From positions 1 to 22,373 of the forward strand of contig PWPP01000108.1 in assembly GCA_003558625.1 (NCBI GenBank): a DNA stretch of 22,373 bases, written 5' to 3'. The notes beneath the pieces are model-generated. The model searched no databases. It was not told the DNA's origin and saw only the letters and a list, made by a program, of their open reading frames with translations. This stretch comes from Syntrophomonas sp. (lineage in GTDB: Bacteria > Bacillota > Syntrophomonadia > Syntrophomonadales > Syntrophomonadaceae). The translations under genes were made by a program, and so were the position numbers. Of the stretch, positions 15,533 to 22,373 are shown one piece after another (position 1 is the first letter of the stretch; each line of letters opens with the position of its first letter).

Positions 15533-15832
15533 TTAGTCCTGGTGCTTTTTCAATTTGGCCATGGCTTCGCTGATAGATGATTTAAGTTCTAGACCTGCCT
15601 TGTCGATTCCGGCTTTCAGTTCTTCCCAGGCATCACTACCGCTTTCTCTTAGATGTTCCATTTTTCCTTTGAGTTGCTCTTGTTTTTGTTGCAACTGGTT
15701 TATCTGCTCCAGGTACTTGATTTTTAGATCTGCACCCTCTTTCTCCGTTTTAGCCTTCAGCAATTCAATTTCCGCACCCCATTCTTTTAACTGTGCTTCC
15801 ATTTTTTTCTGGTATTCTTCTTTCTTGCTCAT
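15533..15832 (-). CDS. Small coiled-coil protein
   Basis: A 99-residue, almost entirely helical protein rich in Lys, Glu and Gln with heptad-like hydrophobic spacing (about 8-75, e.g. LKEWGAEIELLKAKTE and YLEQINQLQQKQEQLK). The C-terminal part SSISEAMAKLKKH is amphipathic. It resembles sll1863-type coiled-coil proteins reported as stress-related in cyanobacteria, but low-complexity coiled coils match widely. No signal or membrane segment. It is a stand-alone gene: an extended -10 promoter (15853-15861) just upstream, AAGGAGGGA 4 bases before ATG, and its own terminator. Confidence 0.75.
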   Translation of the reverse strand: MSKKEEYQKKMEAQLKEWGAEIELLKAKTEKEGADLKIKYLEQINQLQQKQEQLKGKMEHLRESGSDAWEELKAGIDKAGLELKSSISEAMAKLKKHQD

Positions 15833-15852
15833 AAAATCCCTCCTTTGCCAAC

Positions 15853-15861
15853 ATTATATCA
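15853..15861 (-). promoter_or_regulatory. Extended -10 promoter of the small coiled-coil gene
   Basis: Minus strand TGA-TATAAT is a consensus extended -10 element (TGnTATAAT). No good -35 is seen 17 bases upstream, which such promoters tolerate. The predicted start (about 15846) is directly before the ribosome binding site, giving a leader of only about 14 bases. Confidence 0.6.
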
Positions 15862-15994
15862 CTAAAAACCAGGCAAATTCTGGGTAAATATGTATTATTT
15901 TGTTTCCTGTAAAACTCAGTCGTCCTGCCGGATGCAACTTATTCCCTTCAAAAACCTTACCTGCATATACTTTCGGACGGTTCTCAAATGCAAT

Positions 15995-16696
15995 CTATCT
16001 CTCTTCTGTGTGCCCTAAAATTCCAAATTTACGGCTGGCACGTTCCAGCATTTTTTTCCATTGCCGGGAAAAAAGCACGATGAAAAAAACATTGGAGAGC
16101 CCATGGGCCAGGTCGAAATAAAAACTGGCTGCGTAGACCCCGGCAAAGGTCCCCCAGTTGATGGTTTCAAAAAAGCCCACCACAATCCACAGATTCATGA
16201 TCAAACCGAAAAGAAATCCCCAGCAGAAACCGAATATGCCTAAACCGATCCTGTTTTGCATCCAGGCAAACCTATATAAATAACCGGCACTTAATCCCAT
16301 CATACCCCAGGAAAACATCTGCCAGGGGGTCCAGGGTCCCTGGCCTAAAAACAGGTTGGAGGCCAGCGCCGAGGTGCTTCCCACCAGAAATCCTACCTCG
16401 GGGCCAAAGACCAGGGCAGCAGTGATCACTACAAAAGATGTCGGCTGTATACCCGGCAGAGCCATGAAGGGGACCCTGCTTACAGCAGCGATTGCCGCCA
16501 GAACGGCAATAACGACCACTACCTCGGCTTTGGCCTTTTTTCTTTCGAAACGGCGGTAGAATGGGACCATGGATAAAAATAGCAGAATAAAGCTCAAAGG
16601 CAGGTAACGCTCTTGCCAGATAAATATAACCGCTAAAACCATAAGGAAGAAAATCAATGGATAGAAATATATTTTGGGGTTCCTACGATCTTTCAA
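15995..16696 (-). CDS. ECF transporter S component (probable vitamin-binding subunit, cobalamin suspected)
   Basis: A 233-residue membrane protein, last gene of the ECF operon. It starts with TTG at 16696, overlapping the stop of the ATPase gene (TTGA); no nearer ATG fits. Two extra N-terminal helices (about 10-27 and 32-46) and a basic linker (RRFERKKAKAE) precede a core of about six helices (57-215). The core motif SRVPFMALPGIQPTSFVVI and later FGPEVGFLVGSTSALASNLFLGQGPWTPWQMFSWG are typical of S components. In ECF transporters the S protein binds the substrate and topples in the membrane when the T/A module acts. Cobalamin is inferred from the DUF4430 and intrinsic-factor-like proteins upstream in the operon, not from its own sequence. 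Confidence 0.82.
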   Translation of the reverse strand: MKDRRNPKIYFYPLIFFLMVLAVIFIWQERYLPLSFILLFLSMVPFYRRFERKKAKAEVVVVIAVLAAIAAVSRVPFMALPGIQPTSFVVITAALVFGPEVGFLVGSTSALASNLFLGQGPWTPWQMFSWGMMGLSAGYLYRFAWMQNRIGLGIFGFCWGFLFGLIMNLWIVVGFFETINWGTFAGVYAASFYFDLAHGLSNVFFIVLFSRQWKKMLERASRKFGILGHTEER

Positions 16697-18357
16697 GCAG
16701 TCACATCCTCGATCCCGATTACCCGGGGCAACTTTTCTCCCAGCACCCGGTGGATAAATGTCGTATAAAAATAGTTCTGGGTAAAAAATGTCCTGGGAGT
16801 ATCACTGGCAATGATTTTACCGTCAAAGAGCAATGCACAACGGCTGGAAACCTGGGCTGCAAATTCGATATCGTGGCTGACCATAAGGATAGTACTTCCA
16901 TACCGGTGCAGTCTTTGCAGCATGGTACCAAATTCCTGCTTGCAAAGAGGGTCCAGTCCTTTGGTTGGTTCATCCAGCAGGATCAAGTCCGGATTGGATA
17001 AGAGCACCAGGGCCAGGGCAACTTTTTGGCGCTGCCCCCCGCTGATGTCATAGGGATGCTTATCCAGAATCTCTTTGAGTTCAAAGAAATGAATCATCTT
17101 TTCCACGTGGGCGTGGTTGCTGCCCAATCCCAATTTATCAGCCCGGCTCTGGATCTGGCCCGCCACCGTTTCCCGGTTAAAGTACAGGGAGGGGTTTTGT
17201 GCTAAATAGCCAATACGCCGCGCCTGGTCTTCTGCATCGATTTTTTTTATATCCTTCCCGCCGAAGAATACCTTGCCCCGGATGGGTTTCATGATTCCGG
17301 TCAGGACCTTCAGTAAGGTGGTCTTGCCTGATCCATTGCCACCAAAAAGAGTGAAGATTTCTCCTCGCTCCAGCTGCAGAGAAACCCCTTTTAAGATCAG
17401 AGACAGGTCTTTCTCATATTGAAAAAAGACTTCCCGGCAATCAAGCAGGGGACGGCATCCCTGTTTTACCGGCTCCTCCACTGGTCCAGCGGAAATATTC
17501 TCTTGCAGTTCTACCCGGTCCGCCCAGGCTTTTCCTGCTTTAACGGTCAGGGGGATCTGGTTGTTTGCCGATATGGTCTGGCTGACGGTAAGATAAAGCC
17601 GGCTTACTACCGGCAAATAAGGCCAAAAAGTGGGATCTTTCTTCTTCCAGATGTCGACCATAATCGTATGTGGATCACCACTATACTTAACCTTTCCCTG
17701 TTCCAACATGATAATCCGGCTGGCCAGGGGAAACACCTCCTCCAGGCGGTGCTCGCTGAGGATGATGGTCGTGGATAACTCTTGATTGATGCGGTACAAG
17801 ACCTGTAAAAACTCTCGGGCTGCGATGGGGTCTAATTGTGCCGTGGGTTCATCCAGTAAAAGCACTTTGGGGCGAAGCATCATTACTGCTGCCAGGTTTA
17901 ATAACTGTTTTTGCCCCCCGGAAAGATGATGTACCGGCAGGGACAGCCAGGATTCCATGCCAAAATAGTTGGCCACCTCAGCCAGGCGTCTCTGTATGGT
18001 TTTCATTTCATAACCCAGATTCTCCATGGCAAAAATCAATTCCTGCCAGACTGTTTCCATCACAATCTGGTCGTCGGGATCCTGAAATACCATGGCGATT
18101 TCCTCTACGCCCCGATCCTGATCCACCTCTTCTAACAGGTTCCCATCATAAACAATTATCCCGCTCATCTTTCCGGCCGGTTGTACTTCCTTTTTCAATA
18201 GGCGCAGCAGAGTCGTTTTGCCGGAGCCGGTGGGACCGCAGAAAAGAACAAAGTCTCCTTTGTTGAGGCTTAAAGAAATCTGTTGCAGGGCATTTTGTGC
18301 TTCTCCTGCATAGGCGAACGTTACATTTTGGATCTGATAAAGTGCCATTGGATCCAT
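16693..18357 (-). CDS. Fused ECF transporter ATPase (EcfA-EcfA')
   Basis: A 554-residue cytoplasmic protein carrying two ABC ATPase domains in one chain. Domain 1 (1-235): Walker A GPTGSGKTT (41-49), Q-loop FQDPDDQ, signature LSGGQKQ (145-151), Walker B VLLLDEPT, His203. Domain 2 (about 305-540): Walker A GGNGSGKTT (339-347), AQNPS, signature ISGGQRQ (438-444), LILLDEPT, His495. All catalytic motifs are intact in both, so it can replace the usual EcfA/EcfA' heterodimer. It powers the transporter with EcfT and EcfS on either side in the operon. It overlaps ecfT by 37 bases and ecfS by 4. An in-frame ATG at 18348 is an equally possible start. Confidence 0.92.
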   Translation of the reverse strand: MDPMALYQIQNVTFAYAGEAQNALQQISLSLNKGDFVLFCGPTGSGKTTLLRLLKKEVQPAGKMSGIIVYDGNLLEEVDQDRGVEEIAMVFQDPDDQIVMETVWQELIFAMENLGYEMKTIQRRLAEVANYFGMESWLSLPVHHLSGGQKQLLNLAAVMMLRPKVLLLDEPTAQLDPIAAREFLQVLYRINQELSTTIILSEHRLEEVFPLASRIIMLEQGKVKYSGDPHTIMVDIWKKKDPTFWPYLPVVSRLYLTVSQTISANNQIPLTVKAGKAWADRVELQENISAGPVEEPVKQGCRPLLDCREVFFQYEKDLSLILKGVSLQLERGEIFTLFGGNGSGKTTLLKVLTGIMKPIRGKVFFGGKDIKKIDAEDQARRIGYLAQNPSLYFNRETVAGQIQSRADKLGLGSNHAHVEKMIHFFELKEILDKHPYDISGGQRQKVALALVLLSNPDLILLDEPTKGLDPLCKQEFGTMLQRLHRYGSTILMVSHDIEFAAQVSSRCALLFDGKIIASDTPRTFFTQNYFYTTFIHRVLGEKLPRVIGIEDVTA

Positions 18358-19211
18358 TCCCTGCCTTCCAAAAATATAGGTATAAATAGAAAGAACATGA
18401 TCGTGAGGAAATGCCAGCTTAATACCGGCAATGCCGGTTCCAGATACGGATATATTTGGTATTGCCCGTATCCCCAGATATATCCCAGCAAAGCTGCTGC
18501 AACCGATGCTGCGATTAGGCCCAGGAAAACCAGGTCATACCTATTGATTTGATACACCATGGCCGAGCTTCTCTTCTGGGTTTCATACCCACGGGCTCTC
18601 ATAGAAGCTGCCGTTTGCAGGGATGATTCCAGCGACCAGGTAACCAGGATATTGAATGTCTCCATCGTTTCTTTGGCTTTGGCCCTTCTGCTTTTTTCCA
18701 AACTAAAAATTCCCATCGCCTGCTGTACAAATAATACTTCCTGCAGTCTTCGCCGCAACAAGGGGATAAAACGCAGGACTACGGTGATATTGAATGCGGT
18801 ATTCGGGGCCAGAGAAGAGAACAGGAAAAGGAAACGGTCCGGGGTGATCACCCGCATATAAGCCGGAAAAACCAGCAGGATGCTGACTAACGACAGCGCA
18901 AAAAGCCCCCCATGGAAGAGGGCTTCCATGGTAAAGGGCCGGTTGCCCAGGTAGAACATAATAGTAGCTCCCCGGCTGGTGAAAAGAGGGTTCAAGATGA
19001 TAATAAATGAAGCCATTAAAATATACCATTTGAGATGACTTTTTAACACCAGGACCTGGCCCAGAAGCAGGTTGAGGATAATGATCCCGGTGAAAATTAC
19101 TGCCAGGTACAGCGGATGATGAAACATCATAGGCAATAGAAACAGAATGATGAAATAGGAAAAACTTAACCCCGGATGGAGGGCAAAAAACCCATTGCCT
19201 GCACTTATCAT
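18321..19211 (-). CDS. ECF transporter T component (EcfT)
   Basis: A 296-residue membrane coupling protein joining the ATPases to the S component. The ATG at 19211, 7 bases after the upstream stop and 11 after GGGAG, is preferred to a GTG at 19244 that would sit inside the upstream gene. The protein begins LHPGLSFSYF and has hydrophobic helices at about 18-58, 62-77 and 98-120, with further helices at about 228-248 and 268-282. The cytoplasmic coupling region (150-212) contains SRRAKAKETMETF and the MRARGY motif, the Ala-Arg-Gly signature that docks on the ATPases. It is tightly linked to the genes on both sides. Confidence 0.88.
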   Translation of the reverse strand: MISAGNGFFALHPGLSFSYFIILFLLPMMFHHPLYLAVIFTGIIILNLLLGQVLVLKSHLKWYILMASFIIILNPLFTSRGATIMFYLGNRPFTMEALFHGGLFALSLVSILLVFPAYMRVITPDRFLFLFSSLAPNTAFNITVVLRFIPLLRRRLQEVLFVQQAMGIFSLEKSRRAKAKETMETFNILVTWSLESSLQTAASMRARGYETQKRSSAMVYQINRYDLVFLGLIAASVAAALLGYIWGYGQYQIYPYLEPALPVLSWHFLTIMFFLFIPIFLEGREWIQWHFIRSKM

Positions 19212-19218
19212 ATCGATC

Positions 19219-19899
19219 TTAACTCCCGCCGAAGGGGGTGGCACCTATATCCCGCCCCATATTTTGTGTATAAAACCATTCAATATGATCGCCATTTTCA
19301 ACTTTCCATGCTCCCGGGCTGCGGCTGGGAAAATGATCATTCACCCGGTAAATCCATCCGCTGCCTGGCCCATGGTCAAATTCATAGAGGTTATTGATAC
19401 CTTGCACATAACTGGAAGCGCCTCTTCCCCGGAAGCCCAGCTGGATATCTTGCATTTTGGCGACACGCAGCAAAATATCCATGACGCTATCACCTGCCTC
19501 CAGTTCTACCTCGCCGGCAGTCAGAATGTATTCGCCTGCCGGATAACCGTGGATGGTGATCAGAACCGTTTCTTTCAACCCTTTTGGCAAACTATCATCC
19601 CTGGGAACAACCGCCGTTTCTGCTGCTTGATCGCCGGCGGTTTCTTCCTCCATCTTTTTCCCCCCGGGGGTTGTGGCTGTATCTGGGGAAAGCACAGGTT
19701 CCGGCTGCTGTTCTTGCTCCATGTCCTGGTCCTGGGGACTCTGGACCGCCTGGGCCTGCTCCTGACCCTCCTGTCTCTCCTCATAAGCATGACGGCTTTC
19801 TTCCCCGCCGTTGTAGTTTTGGGCACAACCCGCCAGGACCAGCGCCATCAGCAGGCAGGTGATAAGGATACACCGTGTTTTGGTGGTATAAGACGACAT
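19219..19899 (-). CDS. DUF4430 (transcobalamin-like C-terminal domain) lipoprotein
   Basis: A 226-residue lipoprotein: signal peptide, lipobox LAGC with Cys25, then a Glu/Gln-rich flexible stalk (27-100) to span the cell wall, and one DUF4430 domain (about 110-216). Domain motifs: TVLITIHGYPAGEYIL, SVMDILLRVAK, INNLYEFDHGPGSGWIYRVND and FPSRSPGAWKVENGDHIEWFY. This domain is the small beta domain that closes over cobalamin in animal transcobalamin and intrinsic factor. The likely role is a membrane-anchored binding protein that hands substrate to the ECF S component encoded three genes downstream. AGGAGAGGA precedes ATG. The same motif block recurs in the SLH protein upstream. Confidence 0.85.
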   Translation of the reverse strand: MSSYTTKTRCILITCLLMALVLAGCAQNYNGGEESRHAYEERQEGQEQAQAVQSPQDQDMEQEQQPEPVLSPDTATTPGGKKMEEETAGDQAAETAVVPRDDSLPKGLKETVLITIHGYPAGEYILTAGEVELEAGDSVMDILLRVAKMQDIQLGFRGRGASSYVQGINNLYEFDHGPGSGWIYRVNDHFPSRSPGAWKVENGDHIEWFYTQNMGRDIGATPFGGS

Positions 19900-19924
19900 G
19901 CAGATCCTCTCCTAAAAACCTGGG

Positions 19925-19959
19925 GCAGGCAGGAGCATTGCAATGATACCTCTGCCTGC
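19925..19959 (-). other. Stable hairpin between the SLH gene and the DUF4430 lipoprotein gene
   Basis: Minus-strand GCAGGCAGAGG and CTCCTGCCTGC pair over 8 contiguous base pairs, then one mismatch, one G-T pair and one more pair. They enclose the palindrome CATTGCAATG. The sequence after it is CCCCAGGTTTTTAGGAG, so the T run is displaced by 7 bases. It could be a weak terminator or attenuator, or a processing signal setting different levels for the surface protein and the transporter genes. Confidence 0.45.
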
Positions 19960-19971
19960 TTTGCCAATTTA

Positions 19972-22373
19972 TTAATGGTCCATCACATGTTCTTCAAAGA
20001 CTCTTACCGCAATAACCGCTGCCATTTCCCGGGTAAGCGGGCTCATGGGGTAGAAATACTGTCCATCCCCCAGCATGATGCCTTGATAGATGACTCCCTG
20101 CACACCGGGTATGGCCCAGCTGGAAACGGTCGCCAGGTCCTTCAGTTGGCCCGGCTCAACTCCTGCCTGCTCGATATCGAGCAGGCGGGCGAGCATGGTC
20201 GCCATTTGTTCCCGGGTAACATTCTGTGTCGGGTCAAATCCGGTCTCGGATGTGCCCTGCACCATCCCCCCGGCCCGGGCTGCCATGATATAGCCATAAA
20301 ACCAGTCTTCCGGCTTCACATCGATGAATTGCTGCGGTGCACCGGTAAAAGGCTCCAGGCCGGTTAGACGGACCAGGAGAGCGGTGATTTCCGCCCGGGT
20401 CAGAGCCCTGGAAGGCTCGAATAAGGGATCCCCCTCACTGACTCCTCTCATTAAACCGTATTCCCAGGCCTTTCTCACCTGTTCCGCTGCCCACCAGGAT
20501 ATGCGGTCCTGATCCCGGTAATGATAGATCTCCTTGTCCTGGTGCAGGAATTCCACATCCTGTAAATCAAACAGGCGGGGATGTCCTTCCAGCCATCTCT
20601 GATAGGAGGTTAATGCCATAAGGGCCTGCTGGGTGGCCAGAATATCGCCGGCTTCCCCCCTGGCATGAGCAAACCCTCCATCTTCATGGGCAAAACTCAG
20701 TAGATTAGTCAATAAGCTGCCTTCTGCTTTAATGAAATCTGCAACTTGCGGGTCCTGGTTCAATGCGGTCAGGGCCATGAGTACCTGCGCAACTGATTCA
20801 CAAGTTTCTACGCCCCAGGACTCGAATCCGCCGCTGGGCTTCTGTTCTCCAGCCAGCCAGGATAAGGCCTTCTCTATCGCAACTTGCACCTTTGCTTGCT
20901 CCTGGTAGGGAGTCAGTGCCTGTAACACCATGGCGGTGACATCTACTTCACTCATGCTGCTCTCTTCCCCGCGGTACAGGGGAAATCCGCCGGCCGGATC
21001 CTGCTGTCCCAGGATCCAGTCGATCAGGCTGTCCTGGTTCCACCGGGCATCTTCCGCTACCGGATATGATTTCGCATCAAGGGCTAGGAGAGCAAAGACC
21101 GGACCATTAACCCCCTGCCTGGTCATGCCCGGGTGGTAATATATTTTTTCTATGAGGTTGTACCCGGCCAGATCCAGCGGGTTTTTCCCTGCAGCTCCGG
21201 CCGTCAGGGCTATGCGGGCACAATCGGTGACCAGCCTGAATTCTCCCTTTTCCTGCCGGACATAATCCTCAATCAGGGTGCCATAATTCCCGGGAGCGGT
21301 CCCTCCTGCCCGGGCCAGAGCAAAAACACTCCAGTCCAGTTGATGGCCCGGCTCGCTGTAATCCAACTGCTCCCGCATCCATGCTGCCGCATTTTCTTTT
21401 TTCTTTCGGAGCAGGATGGACATGGCTTCATCCATTTTTTGTTCAGGTTTGATTCCCTGGGGAGTAGATGATGCTGGCCCCTGTTGCGGCTGTTCCAGGT
21501 CAACTCCCCCATCAGTGGTGTAACGCCAGTACAACGTATCTCCTGCAGACAGAATGGTATCCCCGGGACTCTTGCTGGGGTAAACTCCATTAACGGAGTA
21601 CTTCCATCCGCTTAAAGGCCCATGATCAAATTCTTTTAGGCCATCAATCGCGCTGATATATATGCTGGAGCCACTTCCCTGGCTGTGCACTGTGATCCCT
21701 CTTTTATCGGCTTCACGCTTTAAAACCGAATAGGCGGTATCATCGGCAGCCAGTTGCAACCTGGTAGTGGGTATGATATAGCCCCCGCCGATGGTTTTCT
21801 TATCTACCGCCAGGGTCACGGTTCTGGTCGCCGGGGAAGAGCCTCCACCTGCACCACCGCCGCCGCTGGGAGGCCGGGCGGACACTTCTACCACCATCTC
21901 CCCGGTCCTTACCAGGGCGGGGAAACTTCCTTCCACATTCTTTTCCACCTGCAGGGTGTAGCTTCCCGGCTCACTGACCTGTTCCACGGGAATCACGACC
22001 TGGCCACCGCCATCCGTCAGGTATTCCTGTCCCCCAAAGCTGACCAGGGCTCCTTCTATTTTCACTTCCACCATCGCATTCGTTCCCCAGTCATAATAGC
22101 TGGACGTGACCTTTACCCTTAGCTCCTCTCCCGCTACCGGGTGCTGCGGGATGATATCCACCTGCGGGATCAAGGTTCCCGGGGGAAACCCGCCGTAGTA
22201 GAATACCAGTTCATCCCCTTCCTCTACCACGGTCTGATCGGCACCAGCCGATGCCATCTCCCCGTTTTTCAGGAACATCCAGCCGTCCCAGCCGCCGAAG
22301 CTGCCCTTGGCTTCCCCGGCGATGGCCACGATCTCATAACTGGCAAATGATTCATTCCAGGTGATCTCAAAGG
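19972..22373 (-). CDS. SLH-anchored intrinsic-factor-like protein: DUF4430 + alpha/alpha-barrel + three SLH domains (5' end outside window)
   Basis: The reading frame stays open to the window edge (first full codon at 22371), so 799 residues are visible and the N-terminus is missing. Visible order: end of a first DUF4430 domain (1-60, GWMFLKNGEMASAGADQ, then GDELVFYYG); Ig-like beta domain (about 65-165); Gly-rich linker; second DUF4430 (about 183-293, with LKEFDHGPLSGWKYSVNG); alpha/alpha-barrel with prenyltransferase/cyclase-type repeats (about 320-605; GQQDPAGGFPLY, EQKPSGGFESWG, AHEDGGFAHA); three SLH repeats (about 615-795; ALTRAEITALLVR, VTREQMATMLAR, LTREMAAVIAVR). SLH repeats bind cell-wall polymer, so this is a surface protein. 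Barrel plus DUF4430 is the cobalamin-binding fold pair of animal intrinsic factor. It is the first visible gene of the ECF operon; cobalamin binding is inferred. Confidence 0.85.
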   Translation of the reverse strand, partial: FEITWNESFASYEIVAIAGEAKGSFGGWDGWMFLKNGEMASAGADQTVVEEGDELVFYYGGFPPGTLIPQVDIIPQHPVAGEELRVKVTSSYYDWGTNAMVEVKIEGALVSFGGQEYLTDGGGQVVIPVEQVSEPGSYTLQVEKNVEGSFPALVRTGEMVVEVSARPPSGGGGAGGGSSPATRTVTLAVDKKTIGGGYIIPTTRLQLAADDTAYSVLKREADKRGITVHSQGSGSSIYISAIDGLKEFDHGPLSGWKYSVNGVYPSKSPGDTILSAGDTLYWRYTTDGGVDLEQPQQGPASSTPQGIKPEQKMDEAMSILLRKKKENAAAWMREQLDYSEPGHQLDWSVFALARAGGTAPGNYGTLIEDYVRQEKGEFRLVTDCARIALTAGAAGKNPLDLAGYNLIEKIYYHPGMTRQGVNGPVFALLALDAKSYPVAEDARWNQDSLIDWILGQQDPAGGFPLYRGEESSMSEVDVTAMVLQALTPYQEQAKVQVAIEKALSWLAGEQKPSGGFESWGVETCESVAQVLMALTALNQDPQVADFIKAEGSLLTNLLSFAHEDGGFAHARGEAGDILATQQALMALTSYQRWLEGHPRLFDLQDVEFLHQDKEIYHYRDQDRISWWAAEQVRKAWEYGLMRGVSEGDPLFEPSRALTRAEITALLVRLTGLEPFTGAPQQFIDVKPEDWFYGYIMAARAGGMVQGTSETGFDPTQNVTREQMATMLARLLDIEQAGVEPGQLKDLATVSSWAIPGVQGVIYQGIMLGDGQYFYPMSPLTREMAAVIAVRVFEEHVMDH

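Noticed and set aside
19195..20367. Open frame of 390 codons on the plus strand
   Set aside because: It lies opposite the SLH protein and DUF4430 lipoprotein genes, which have clear domains. Its translation shows no family motif and it has no ribosome binding site. It is a by-product of GC-rich codon use.
19900..22373. Search for a cobalamin riboswitch in the ECF locus
   Set aside because: No B12-box-like sequence or long structured leader was seen. The first gene of the operon runs off the window, so a riboswitch could only be further upstream.

Overview
The window reads as the chromosome of an anaerobic, spore-forming, low-to-mid GC Firmicute, probably a clostridial or Peptococcaceae-like lineage. 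The grounds are strong AGGAGG-type ribosome binding sites, a double-cubane/2-hydroxyacyl-CoA dehydratase-type protein at the left edge, a KinA-like multi-PAS histidine kinase preceded by paired Spo0A boxes, S-layer homology (SLH) domains, and an energy-coupling factor (ECF) vitamin transporter. No rRNA, tRNA, CRISPR array or intact mobile element was seen.

Left part (1-7,900). A truncated double-cubane cluster protein (minus) is followed by a methionine-rich 77-residue orphan and a translationally coupled pair: a Soj/ParA-type ATPase and a small coiled-coil protein with a Trp-rich tail, ended by a 14-bp terminator. A divergent patatin-like protein, a two-helix membrane protein and an HtpX-type M48 protease follow. 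Next comes a sulfur-linked cluster: a persulfide dioxygenase/rhodanese fusion (CstB-like) with an acetoacetate-decarboxylase-family gene downstream. A second metallo-beta-lactamase-fold hydrolase is divergent from it, and a palindrome lies in the shared intergenic region.

Middle (7,900-15,900). A 1,112-residue soluble PAS/GAF histidine kinase has two tandem 0A boxes in its promoter region and ends in a 16-bp terminator. Then come minus-strand genes: a bacterial eRF1-like protein (baeRF), a gene-poor 380-bp gap, an SDR dehydrogenase downstream of a PrcB-like lipoprotein, a flavodoxin-fold reductase, and a small coiled-coil protein with its own promoter and terminator.

Right part (15,995-22,373, all minus). 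This is the most interesting locus. In transcription order it holds a large SLH-anchored protein (running off the window) with transcobalamin-like DUF4430 domains and an alpha/alpha-barrel, a DUF4430 lipoprotein, EcfT, a fused two-domain EcfA, and an EcfS substrate-binding membrane protein. DUF4430 plus alpha/alpha-barrel is the fold pair of animal intrinsic factor and transcobalamin. The inference is a surface vitamin (most likely cobalamin) capture-and-import system: S-layer receptor to lipoprotein to ECF transporter. The substrate is inferred from domains, not shown by a riboswitch, which would lie outside the window.
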